Assembly: GCA_002433335.1 (NCBI GenBank)
Contig: DJHY01000031.1
Location: 931 to 9,779 of the forward strand
Source of the DNA: Rhodospirillaceae bacterium UBA6608
GTDB lineage: Bacteria > Pseudomonadota > Alphaproteobacteria > Rhodospirillales_A > Casp-alpha2
Direction of reading: 5' to 3'
Length of the DNA: 8,849 nucleotides
Below the pieces are notes generated by a model that saw only the letters and a list, made by a program, of their open reading frames with translations, ran no database searches and was not told the origin of the DNA. Below, in pieces: positions 1 through 5,973 of this stretch; positions within the stretch are counted from its first letter, which is position 1; each line of letters begins with the position of its first letter. Made by a program: the position numbers and the translations under genes.

Positions 1-669
1 CTCTCGGGCGGGCAGCAGCAGCGCGTCGCCCTGGCCCGCACCGTGGTGGTCGAGCCGCGCGTGTTGTTGCTGGACGAGCCGCTGTCGAACCTGGATGCCA
101 ACCTGCGCGTTCAGATGCGCCGCGAAATCCATGAACTGCAACGCAAGCTGAACCTGACGACGATCTTCGTGACCCACGATCAGGAAGAAGCCAACACGAT
201 CTCCGACCGCATGGCGGTGCTGGATCAGGGTGTGATCCAGCAGACGGGGTCGCCCCTGGAGCTCTATGACCAGCCGGTCAACCGCTTCGTCGCCAGCTTC
301 CTGGGCACGGCCAACCTGTTGGACGGCGTGGTCGAGATGAGTGACGGCAAGCCCCTGTTCGCGGCCAAGTCCGGCCCGCGTCTGGCCCTGGGCGGCGATG
401 TGGCGGCTCAGGCCGGGACGACCGCCATGTTCCGCCCGCAGAACTTGTCTATCGCGGGTGTCGACGAAGCCCCGGCGGAAGCCGGTTGCCTGGAAGGTTC
501 GGTCGAAATGCTGGAATTCCTGGGCACTTTGGTGCGTTACGCGGTGCGGGTCGGCGAGGCCTCGATCCTGGTCGATGAAACCCATCGCGCCGGGCGGCGG
601 CTGTTCAAGATGGGCGAGCAGGTCCGCCTGAACATCGCGCCGACCGATATCCGCTTGCTGGCGGCGTAA
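1..669 (+). CDS. ABC importer ATP-binding subunit (MalK/PotA/FbpC-like), 5' end missing
   Basis: This is the C-terminal 222 residues of the ATPase that powers a binding-protein-dependent importer at the inner face of the cytoplasmic membrane. The reading frame is open from base 1 and begins exactly at the ABC signature LSGGQ (visible residues 1-5). Walker B LLLDEP follows at 22-27, the D-loop SNLD at 29-32, and the switch histidine in VTHDQEEA at residue 59. Walker A and the Q-loop lie beyond the left edge. The GTG at base 43 is internal and is not the start. Residues from about 95 on form a TOBE-like regulatory domain, seen in [17 protein letters not shown] and a closing PTDIRLL. This architecture is shared by polyamine, ferric iron, phosphonate and sugar importers. 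The substrate cannot be told from this fragment, because the permease and binding-protein genes would lie to the left. It ends 22 bp before the convergent acetyltransferase gene, with no hairpin terminator visible between them. Confidence 0.93.
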   Translation, partial: LSGGQQQRVALARTVVVEPRVLLLDEPLSNLDANLRVQMRREIHELQRKLNLTTIFVTHDQEEANTISDRMAVLDQGVIQQTGSPLELYDQPVNRFVASFLGTANLLDGVVEMSDGKPLFAAKSGPRLALGGDVAAQAGTTAMFRPQNLSIAGVDEAPAEAGCLEGSVEMLEFLGTLVRYAVRVGEASILVDETHRAGRRLFKMGEQVRLNIAPTDIRLLAA

Positions 670-691
670 TGGCGGGGGGCAGCCGATAGAG

Positions 692-1168
692 TCAGCTGTC
701 TAGGCGTCGTTCCATCCGAAAGTTGATAAGGACGGCGCCGCGCCGGGCGACTTTCTGCGCGCGCCGCACCGACCAGCCCCGCCGGGCGAAGAACCGGCGG
801 GCGGGGAAACTGGCATCGGTGAATAGACGGCCCAGGCCACGCTCCTGCGCCACGGCCACGACTTCGCCCTACAATTGCTTGGCGAGGCCACGCCCGGCGA
901 AGGCCGGATCGACGAAGGCCATGTCCAGATAGCCGTCGGTGCGCAGCGTCATGAAGCCCACGGGGCGACCGTGTCGGGTCGCGACGAATACGTCCTGGCC
1001 GGCCAGCCGCTTGCGGATCCAGGCGGCGCTGGGAGTGCCCTGCGTCCAGGCTTGGCGTTGACGGCGTGAATAATCGAGCCTCGCCCCGATATGCACGGCG
1101 CGAAGAAACACCCGGGCGAGGGCCGGGGCATCGCGATCCGCGAAGCGGCGGATCCGGAACGGCGTCAT
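692..1168 (-). pseudogene. GNAT-family N-acetyltransferase interrupted by an in-frame amber codon
   Basis: The ATG at 1168 opens a 99-residue frame that stops at TAG (869-871). The same frame then stays open for another 58 codons to a TGA at 692-694. Joined, the frame gives about 158 residues, the usual length of a single-domain GNAT protein that moves acetyl from acetyl-CoA to an amine. The part before the stop has the beta4 strand and the acetyl-CoA loop (YLDMAFVDP, then AGRGLA; the Gln/Arg usual at the loop start is Ala). The part after the stop has a typical GNAT C-terminus: RLFTDASFPARRFFARRGW, then VARRGAVLINFRME. Truncation falls in the helix after the acetyl-CoA loop, so the short product should be inactive. 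The likeliest history is one substitution, for example Tyr TAC/TAT to TAG. There is no frameshift, which argues against old decay. A sequencing error or suppression of the amber codon are alternatives. Shine-Dalgarno support for the start is weak. Confidence 0.8.
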
Positions 1169-1244
1169 GGGAACGGAATTCCGGCCATCAGAAAATTCAT
1201 GCTCTACCCAGCCGGAAAGGAAGGGGGTAGGTCAGGGCGAAAGA

Positions 1245-1269
1245 CCCGGGGATGCGGCGCACCCCCGGG
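1245..1269 (-). terminator. Candidate intrinsic terminator after the peroxiredoxin gene
   Basis: Just downstream of the peroxiredoxin stop, the minus strand reads CCCGGGG, an 11-base loop, CCCCGGG and then TCTTTC. The 7-bp all-GC stem followed by a short, broken T-run fits a rho-independent terminator. The T-run is imperfect, so this is tentative. Confidence 0.45.
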
Positions 1270-1277
1270 AAATTCGA

Positions 1278-1760
1278 TTACAGGCCGGCGAGAACGCTTT
1301 CGGCGCTGGTCTTTTCGAAGGCGCCGGCGGCGTCGATCTCGATCGACTTGACCGTACCGTCTTCGACGACCATGGCGAAGCGCTGGCAACGCAGGCCCAG
1401 GCCGCGCGGGCCCAGATCCAGCTCAAGGCCGGCGGCCTTGGTGAATTCGGCGGAACCGTCACCGACCAGCAGGACCTTGCCTTCGGCGCCCTGGTCCTTG
1501 GCCCAGGCACCCATGACGAAGGCGTCGTTGACCGCCATGCAGACGATCTCGTCGACGCCCTTGCCCTTCAGGTCGGCGGCCTTCTCGATGAAGCCCGGCA
1601 GATGCTTGGCCGAGCAGGTCGGCGTGAACGCACCCGGAACGCCGAACATCACGACGGTCTTGCCTTTGAACAGGTCGTCCGTGCTCACGGCGGACGGGCC
1701 ATCGCCGGTCATCTGATACAGAGTTGCGGCCGGAATTTTGTCTCCAACACCAATCGTCAT
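1278..1760 (-). CDS. Peroxiredoxin, Prx5 type (AhpC/TSA-redoxin family)
   Basis: This 160-residue cytoplasmic thiol peroxidase reduces hydrogen peroxide and organic hydroperoxides, with reducing power from glutathione/glutaredoxin or thioredoxin. The peroxidatic cysteine is C49 in PGAFTPTCS, the Prx5 version of the PxxxTxxC motif. The conserved active-site arginine is R124 in GLGLRCQRFA. Two more cysteines are present, C74 (DEIVCMAVND) and C125. Whether either resolves the sulfenic acid cannot be read from sequence alone. The length matches stand-alone Prx5 proteins; there is no fused glutaredoxin domain. The frame is open upstream to 1883, but the start at 1760 is chosen because AGGGGAA sits about 7 bases before it and the protein MTIGVGDKIP begins where the family begins. 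No signal peptide appears in either version. It lies downstream of the ScsB-like gene on the same strand, but a strong terminator separates them, so it must have its own promoter in the 145-bp gap; I could not pick out convincing -35/-10 boxes there. Confidence 0.95.
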   Translation of the reverse strand: MTIGVGDKIPAATLYQMTGDGPSAVSTDDLFKGKTVVMFGVPGAFTPTCSAKHLPGFIEKAADLKGKGVDEIVCMAVNDAFVMGAWAKDQGAEGKVLLVGDGSAEFTKAAGLELDLGPRGLGLRCQRFAMVVEDGTVKSIEIDAAGAFEKTSAESVLAGL

Positions 1761-1875
1761 AGAAATTCCCCTGGATTTGGTTTTTCCCGAATAGCGCCGC
1801 GGACGATGATTGGCATTCGTCGCCCGGGCAATTTCATGCCTGAATGAGATAGTGGATTTCCGCCGAGAGTCCATG

Positions 1876-1900
1876 AAAAACAATCCACCGCGGCGGATTG
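1876..1900 (-). terminator. Intrinsic terminator of the scsB-like gene
   Basis: Six bases past the scsB-like stop codon, the minus strand reads CAATCCGCCGCGGTGGATTG followed by TTTTTC. In RNA this folds as an 8-bp stem with one G-U pair and a CGCG tetraloop, directly followed by five U. This is a textbook rho-independent terminator, and it separates scsB from the downstream peroxiredoxin gene. Confidence 0.85.
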
Positions 1901-1905
1901 TCGGC

Positions 1906-4131
1906 TCAGTTTTCAGCGATTACCACGTTTCCGGCCTTCGCCACCGCGCCGGTCACTGCATCCTGCGTCAAAAGCTCGGGCAGGGGAATGCCATCCGGGG
2001 CTTGCGGGCCGTAGACGATGTTGAACGGGATGCCGTAGCGCCCGAACTTGGCCAGGTATTCGGCGATCACCGGGTTGGGGCGGGTCCAATCGGCGATCAT
2101 CGCCACGATCCGCCCGTCGGCGATGGCGTTGCGGACCGCGTCCTTGTCCAGCACCAGCCGTTTGTTGACCTGACAGGTGATGCACCAATCGGCGGTCACA
2201 TCGACCAGCACGGTCTTGCCTTCGGCAACCAACTGCGGAATGCGAGCTTCGTCAAACGGCTGCCACAAGGCGCGGGCATCGGCGTTCTTTCCAGCGCTGC
2301 GCGCGGCCTGGGGATCGTCGGTGCGGATCGGCGCATTGGTGACCGGCAGAACCGCCGCCGCCAGAACTGCGGCCACCCCGATGGCGATCGGCGCACCGGG
2401 TACCAGGGCACAGACCGATCTGACCCGTCGCCCGGACAGCCACAACACGCCGCCGAGCACGACCAGGGCGGCGACCAAACCGCCGGTGGCGGGCGCGCCC
2501 AAAATTCCCTCGATCACCGTCATCAACCAAACGGCCGTGGCCAGCAGGGCCAAGCCCATGACGTGGCGCAGACGGATCATCCACGGGCCGGGGCGCGGCA
2601 GGCGCGTGGCCAGCCCCGGAACGGCCGCCACAGCTAGATAAGGCAGGGCCAGGCCCAGGGCCAATCCGGCGAAGATGGCGTAAATCTCGAATGGACCGCG
2701 GGCCAAGGCAAAGCCCACGGCGGTGCCCAGGAAGGGGGCGGAACAGGGCGTCGCCAGCAGGGTTGCCAGGGCCCCTTGCAGGAAATGCCCCATCGGCCCG
2801 GTGTGGTGGCTGTAATCGGCGGCATGGGCGCCCATATCGCCGATTGCTTCGGGCAGGGCGATTTCAAACATACCGAACAGATTGCAGGCGAAGATGAAGA
2901 CGATCACCGCCATGGCCATCAGGAACCAGGGCTGCTGGAACTGAATGCCCCAACCGATGCTCATTCCGGCGGCCTTCAGGGCGACCAGGCCCGAGGCCAG
3001 AACCATGAACGAGGCCAGAATACCCAGGGCGGAGGCGATGAAGCCCTTGCGGACTGCGCCCTTGTCCCCGCCGCCATGGCCCATCACGCCCAGAACCTTG
3101 ATCGACAACACCGGCAGAACGCAGGGCATCAGGTTCAGGATCAGGCCGCCCAGGATGGCCAGGCCGATGAACAGCAACAGCTTCGGCTTGGGCGCCGGGG
3201 TTATTTCGGCGGCGCTTAGGGCTGGGGCGTCGGCAGGCGGGGCCAGTTCGCCGGGCGCGAGGCTCAGGGGGCGTTCGGCGCTGCGTTTGCCATCGACCAG
3301 GGTCGCGGTCAGGGTTTCCTTGGCCAACCGTTCCGCGCCACCCTCCAGGTCCTTGATCCCGGTGACGGTGACGTCCAGGCGGGCTTCCTTGCCGTTATCG
3401 GAAAAGCTCACCTTCGGCTTGGTGAAGGCCAGAATTTCCGGACCTTCCAGGAAGACGTCGGGTGCCGACAAGGGCGTTTCGGATTTAACCCGCAGGCTGA
3501 TCTGCATCTCGCCCTTGGCTTTGTCGCCGGGGTTGAGGGCCGCCGTATCGGCGATCATCAGGCCGTGACCCGATCCATCGCCCGGCACGTTGGCGACGTA
3601 GCGGCTGATCAGATGGGCGTATTCGCTGGGCTCTGCCGGGGCGGCGGGCAGGTTCAGACTGACCTCCGCCGTGTAGGGGATGCAGATGTCGTCGCAGGTC
3701 AGATAAGGAATCGTCGCCTTGAAGGCGATCGGCTTGCCCGGCTCGACCGGGACCGCGTCGATCGGCAGGACGACCTCTTTCTTGTAGCCCAGGGTTTCGA
3801 TGCCGAGGACGCTGAACCGCTCCGGCGCGGGCCAAGCCAGTTTGGCGGACTTCAGGTTTTCCGATTGTCCCCAATCCGGGCGCGGCGGAATGCCCGCGTC
3901 GCCGGGCGAGCGCCAATAGATCTTCCACCCCGGGATCATGTGGAATTCCAACCCAAGGCGCAGTTTCTCCGCCGTTCCCGTGCCTGTCGTCGCCGAGATC
4001 AGGCGAACCTTTGTCTGGTCCGTTTCCTGCCAGTCTGATGCCGCGCCGGTGGCGGCTTGGGCGATGCCGCCCACGATCAGGGAAAGGGCGAACGCCAGGA
4101 AGGCGAGGGGGGCTGCGCGGAAGGAAATCAC
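1906..4131 (-). CDS. scsB: DsbD/ScsB-family membrane thiol-disulfide reductase
   Basis: This 741-residue inner-membrane protein passes electrons from cytoplasmic thioredoxin across the membrane to periplasmic thiol proteins. Residues 1-26 are a signal peptide ending in AQA. A periplasmic N-terminal domain (about 30-300) holds a Cys pair, C146 and C150 in YLTCDDICIPY, and the GWKIYWRSPGDAG stretch I associate with alphaproteobacterial ScsB proteins rather than enterobacterial DsbD. About eight membrane segments (318-598) carry the two core cysteines of the family, C337 in NLMPCVLP and C463 in LATPCSAPF. The C-terminal thioredoxin-like domain has CxxC as WCITC (C650, C653). All three redox pairs are therefore present and the protein should be functional. 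The start is GTG at 4131: an in-frame TGA lies 21 bases upstream, leaving no other start before the signal peptide, and the Shine-Dalgarno (GGAG, about 12 bases away) is weak. It is divergent from yqgE and ends at its own terminator. Likely partners, from family knowledge, are periplasmic ScsC-, TlpA- or peroxiredoxin-like proteins; none is encoded here. Confidence 0.92.
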   Translation of the reverse strand: MISFRAAPLAFLAFALSLIVGGIAQAATGAASDWQETDQTKVRLISATTGTGTAEKLRLGLEFHMIPGWKIYWRSPGDAGIPPRPDWGQSENLKSAKLAWPAPERFSVLGIETLGYKKEVVLPIDAVPVEPGKPIAFKATIPYLTCDDICIPYTAEVSLNLPAAPAEPSEYAHLISRYVANVPGDGSGHGLMIADTAALNPGDKAKGEMQISLRVKSETPLSAPDVFLEGPEILAFTKPKVSFSDNGKEARLDVTVTGIKDLEGGAERLAKETLTATLVDGKRSAERPLSLAPGELAPPADAPALSAAEITPAPKPKLLLFIGLAILGGLILNLMPCVLPVLSIKVLGVMGHGGGDKGAVRKGFIASALGILASFMVLASGLVALKAAGMSIGWGIQFQQPWFLMAMAVIVFIFACNLFGMFEIALPEAIGDMGAHAADYSHHTGPMGHFLQGALATLLATPCSAPFLGTAVGFALARGPFEIYAIFAGLALGLALPYLAVAAVPGLATRLPRPGPWMIRLRHVMGLALLATAVWLMTVIEGILGAPATGGLVAALVVLGGVLWLSGRRVRSVCALVPGAPIAIGVAAVLAAAVLPVTNAPIRTDDPQAARSAGKNADARALWQPFDEARIPQLVAEGKTVLVDVTADWCITCQVNKRLVLDKDAVRNAIADGRIVAMIADWTRPNPVIAEYLAKFGRYGIPFNIVYGPQAPDGIPLPELLTQDAVTGAVAKAGNVVIAEN

Positions 4132-4171
4132 GGCTGTCGGCGGCTCCGGTCAATGGATCGGGATAAGAATT

Positions 4172-4190
4172 GCCACGCATTATGCATGGC
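4172..4190. promoter_or_regulatory. 19-bp inverted repeat over the scsB -10: candidate operator
   Basis: GCCACGCATTATGCATGGC is a palindrome with a single central base and one mismatched pair out of nine. On the minus strand it contains CATAAT, the candidate -10 of scsB, about 40 bp before the GTG start. A dyad over a -10 is where a repressor would act. The recognising protein is unknown. The site is seen in the sequence; the role is inference. Confidence 0.5.
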
Positions 4191-4208
4191 TGGTTCGAAC
4201 ACGGCCAA
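4179..4208 (-). promoter_or_regulatory. Candidate sigma-70-type promoter of scsB
   Basis: On the minus strand TTGGCC (4208-4203) and CATAAT (4184-4179) are separated by 18 bp. Transcription would begin near 4172, giving a leader of about 40 bases. The spacer includes the 8-bp palindrome GTTCGAAC. It is a motif match only, but it is the best-looking promoter on this strand of the gap. Confidence 0.45.
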
Positions 4209-4258
4209 TAAATGGCGCGTGATCGTGGCGATTTCCAGGCAGGACGGCGAAAATTGCC

Positions 4259-4284
4259 CCTGGGTGGCCTTGTTGCCGCCCAGG
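4259..4284 (+). repeat. Inverted repeat / hairpin overlapping the yqgE -35
   Basis: CCTGGGTGGC (4259-4268) and GCCGCCCAGG (4275-4284) are complementary over 10 bp with one G-T pair, around the loop CTTGTT. As plus-strand RNA this is a stable 10-bp stem, but no U-run follows, so it is not an obvious terminator. As DNA it overlaps the candidate yqgE -35 and could be a regulator site. Confidence 0.5.
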
Positions 4285-4298
4285 TACAACGCCATAAT
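4270..4298 (+). promoter_or_regulatory. Candidate sigma-70-type promoter of yqgE
   Basis: TTGTTG (4270-4275) and CATAAT (4293-4298) have the optimal 17-bp spacing. The start would be near 4305, leaving about a 60-base leader before the yqgE ATG. A second AT-rich block, TTATAAG near 4316-4322, could be an alternative -10. Confidence 0.45.
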
Positions 4299-4364
4299 TT
4301 AAGGTGCCCAATATGTTATAAGCAGACGACATTGAGGGCCCCTTTAACCGCCGAGGGCGATCCG

Positions 4365-4940
4365 ATGACCATAAATCTGGACGATCCTGCATATCTCGCC
4401 GGCCACCTGTTGGTCGCCATGCCCAACATGCCGGATGACCGTTTCTCCAAAACCGTGATCTACATGTGCGCCCATAATGCCGAGGGCGCGATGGGCTTGG
4501 TTGTGAACAAGCCTCTGGAGACGTTAAGTTTTCCGGACCTGTTGGAGCAGCTGGATATTATCCCGTCGGGTATGCACGAGCCGATCAACGTGCATTTCGG
4601 CGGGCCGGTGGAATCGGGGCGGGGGTTTGTCCTGCATACCCCGGACTATGTTCAGGAAGCGACCATGGTCGTGAACGACGACATCGCCCTGACCGCCACG
4701 GTGGATATCCTTCAGGCCATCGCCGAAGGCAGCGGCCCGCAGAAATCCTTGTTGGCGCTGGGCTATGCCGGTTGGGGGCCGGGGCAATTGGATTCCGAGA
4801 TCAAGGCGAACGGCTGGCTGCATGTCGAGGCCGATCCGCAGCTTGTGTTCGGTGGCGGAATGGACGACAAGTGGGAACAGGCGATGCTGAAGATCGGCAT
4901 CGACCCGCGCATGCTGTCGGACAAAGCCGGGCATGCGTGA
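4365..4940 (+). CDS. yqgE: YqgE/AlgH family protein (UPF0301)
   Basis: This is a 191-residue cytoplasmic protein of the widespread UPF0301 family, whose biochemical role is not settled (AlgH was named for a link to alginate regulation in Pseudomonas). Family hallmarks are clear. Near the N-terminus is LAGHLLVAMPNMPDDRFSK, followed by VIYMCAHNAEGAMGLVVNKP, which is the commonest YqgE signature. Then come HFGGPVESGRGFVLH (about 78-92), GYAGWGPGQLDSEIKANGWL (about 134-153) and the C-terminal KWEQAMLKIGID. The length is normal for the family. The frame is open upstream to 4212, but the ATG at 4365 is chosen because GAGGG lies 8-9 bases before it and the protein starts where homologs start. It is divergent from scsB and probably co-transcribed with the small gene 40 bp downstream, since no terminator is visible between them. 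Confidence 0.95.
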   Translation: MTINLDDPAYLAGHLLVAMPNMPDDRFSKTVIYMCAHNAEGAMGLVVNKPLETLSFPDLLEQLDIIPSGMHEPINVHFGGPVESGRGFVLHTPDYVQEATMVVNDDIALTATVDILQAIAEGSGPQKSLLALGYAGWGPGQLDSEIKANGWLHVEADPQLVFGGGMDDKWEQAMLKIGIDPRMLSDKAGHA

Positions 4941-4980
4941 TTTCTGCCCGACCGCGTAACAATTTCTTTCCGGAACGACG

Positions 4981-5262
4981 ATGAGCCGACCCAAAAAACA
5001 CAAACCGTCGGATGAACTACGCCGCCTTCTTTTGGAGCGCATGGAAGCCTGCCAGACGGCGGAGGCCTTGAACGATCGCGTGATCCTGCCGTTCGTTCAG
5101 GCGTTGGAAGATGTCTGCGGCGCGCGCGGCTATGTGATGAATATCTACGGCGAGCAATCGAACCTGGTGTTCACGGGTGACGAGGATGCGTCCGAAGAAA
5201 TTTACGCCATGGTTGAAAGCTATTTGGACAGCCGCGCCGAAGAGGCGGCGGAAGAGTCCTGA
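4981..5262 (+). CDS. Hypothetical small protein, 93 aa
   Basis: I do not recognise this family. The product is soluble-looking, with no signal peptide or membrane segment. It has a basic N-terminus (RPKKHK, residues 3-8), a predicted helical section (about 10-47) with cysteines C24 and C46, a short hydrophobic strand-like part (YVMNIYG and NLVFTGD, about 51-66), and an acidic helical tail ending in EEAAEES. The codon use looks like that of its neighbours, and the frame begins with ATG after a modest Shine-Dalgarno (CGGAA, about 6 bases away). It starts 40 bp after yqgE on the same strand, so it is probably in the same transcript. The charge asymmetry could suggest a nucleic-acid- or protein-binding adaptor, but that is speculation. 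Confidence 0.75.
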   Translation: MSRPKKHKPSDELRRLLLERMEACQTAEALNDRVILPFVQALEDVCGARGYVMNIYGEQSNLVFTGDEDASEEIYAMVESYLDSRAEEAAEES

Positions 5263-5317
5263 AATTCCGACGTTTCCGCCCTATCCAGTCGTATAGGTCC
5301 ATCAAAAACCCTTGAAT

Positions 5318-5339
5318 CGGTATGCCAATAGGCACACCG
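5318..5339. repeat. 22-bp inverted repeat upstream of the PAS pair
   Basis: CGGTATGCC and GGCACACCG flank the 4-base spacer AATA and are complementary in 8 of 9 pairs. It lies between TTGAAT (5312-5317) and TTATAG (5340-5345), whose 22-bp spacing is too long for a standard promoter. It could be an operator for the PAS genes or a weak terminator for the yqgE transcript, since the T-run after it is poor. Confidence 0.45.
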
Positions 5340-5352
5340 TTATAGGCAGGGT

Positions 5353-5371
5353 CCGCGGCAAATTGCCGCGG
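5353..5371 (+). repeat. Perfect 19-bp palindrome in the PAS gene leader
   Basis: CCGCGGCAAATTGCCGCGG has perfect 9-bp arms around one central base. In RNA it would form a 7-bp all-GC stem with a five-base AAAUU loop, about 35 bases before the first PAS start codon and 20 bases before its ribosome site. It has no following U-run. It may be an operator or a structured leader. Confidence 0.6.
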
Positions 5372-5406
5372 ATGGGGAGGACTACGCCTGGAAGGAACCT
5401 GGGACC

Positions 5407-5922
5407 ATGCTCAGGCCGAACCGTGATTTCAAGATCGCGCATGTCGTGAAATCGGAGTTTCTCGACGGGCCGGACCCGTCGTTCCCGCTCCTGTTCCAGG
5501 TTTATGAGTATTGGAATTCCATACGCGGAGATCGCGTCGGCCCTCGTGTCGGCGAATTCCGGATCGAACGCCTACCTCCTGAGATTATTCCCTCTGTCGC
5601 CGTCATCGACATCGTCGGCGACCCGCCGGATCATTATTACCGTTTCTTCGGCACAGGGATGGTCGAAATCGCGGGGCAGGATTTGACCGGTCGCCGCTAT
5701 TACGCCGACAACATTTCGGGTTACGGCTTCGTCAATGCCGAGCTTTTGCCGATCATGGCCGAGCGCCGGGCCCCTGTTTGGACCCGGGTACAATGGGTTT
5801 CCGAGAACGGGCGGGAAATGACGACCATTTCGGTTCGCTTGCCACTGTCCGAAGACGGCGAATCCGTTACCGGCGCGGTGACGGCGAACCGATTTGAAAA
5901 GACGGGATTGAACGACGCCTAA
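5407..5922 (+). CDS. PAS_5-type single-domain protein, copy 1
   Basis: This 171-residue soluble protein looks like the PAS_5 group (the former domain-of-unknown-function family PF07310) that is abundant in Rhodospirillales. Support comes from the family pattern: YWNSIRGDRVGP (35-46), then FRIERLPPEIIPSVAVIDI (51-69), then YYRFFGTGMVEIAGQDLTGR (77-96), followed by a beta-rich C-terminal half ending in LPLSEDGESVTGAV. PAS folds bind small ligands or cofactors, or mediate dimerisation. No kinase, GGDEF, HTH or other output domain is attached and no cysteine is present, so any signal must go to a separate partner. The start is the ATG at 5407, with GAAGGA about 10 bases upstream. It lies 51 bp before its paralog and forms a presumptive two-gene unit with it. 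Family assignment is from memory of the motif pattern; the ligand and partner are unknown. Confidence 0.85.
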   Translation: MLRPNRDFKIAHVVKSEFLDGPDPSFPLLFQVYEYWNSIRGDRVGPRVGEFRIERLPPEIIPSVAVIDIVGDPPDHYYRFFGTGMVEIAGQDLTGRRYYADNISGYGFVNAELLPIMAERRAPVWTRVQWVSENGREMTTISVRLPLSEDGESVTGAVTANRFEKTGLNDA

Positions 5923-5973
5923 ACCATCATCCATATCCGACCGCGGTCGCTCCCGGTCCCTAAGGTAAACCAG

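Noticed and set aside
1167..1847. 226-residue open frame on the + strand across the peroxiredoxin gene
   Set aside because: It is an antisense shadow of a clear peroxiredoxin with its active-site motif and ribosome site; its composition (runs of Gly, Ala, Arg, Asp) is typical of GC-rich shadows.
1761..1883. N-terminal extension of the peroxiredoxin to an upstream start at 1883
   Set aside because: The extension is basic and shows no signal peptide or family similarity. The start at 1760 has a strong ribosome site, and 1883 lies in the scsB terminator region.
1810..2637. 275-residue open frame on the + strand opposite the scsB-like 3' half
   Set aside because: It lies antisense to the conserved thioredoxin-like and membrane domains. 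It is rich in His, Gln, Arg and Gly, with no domain pattern.
1906..4131. scsB-like protein as the terminal part of a copper-resistance cluster
   Set aside because: No scsA, scsC, scsD, copper ATPase or metal-binding gene is visible here, so only the thiol-transport role is supported.
4186..4205. GGTTCGAAC, resembling a tRNA T-loop
   Set aside because: The flanking bases do not form a proper T-stem, and no acceptor, D or anticodon stems can be found around it; more likely it is part of the scsB promoter spacer.
4212..4364. N-terminal extension of YqgE to an upstream ATG at 4212
   Set aside because: The extension overlaps the candidate promoter and hairpin and has no family similarity. The ATG at 4365 has a good ribosome site and the family start.
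5372..5449. Possible 25-codon leader peptide overlapping the PAS copy 1 start
   Set aside because: It has an ATG and a TGA, but no ribosome site (the palindrome lies directly before it) and no regulatory codon run, so chance is more likely.
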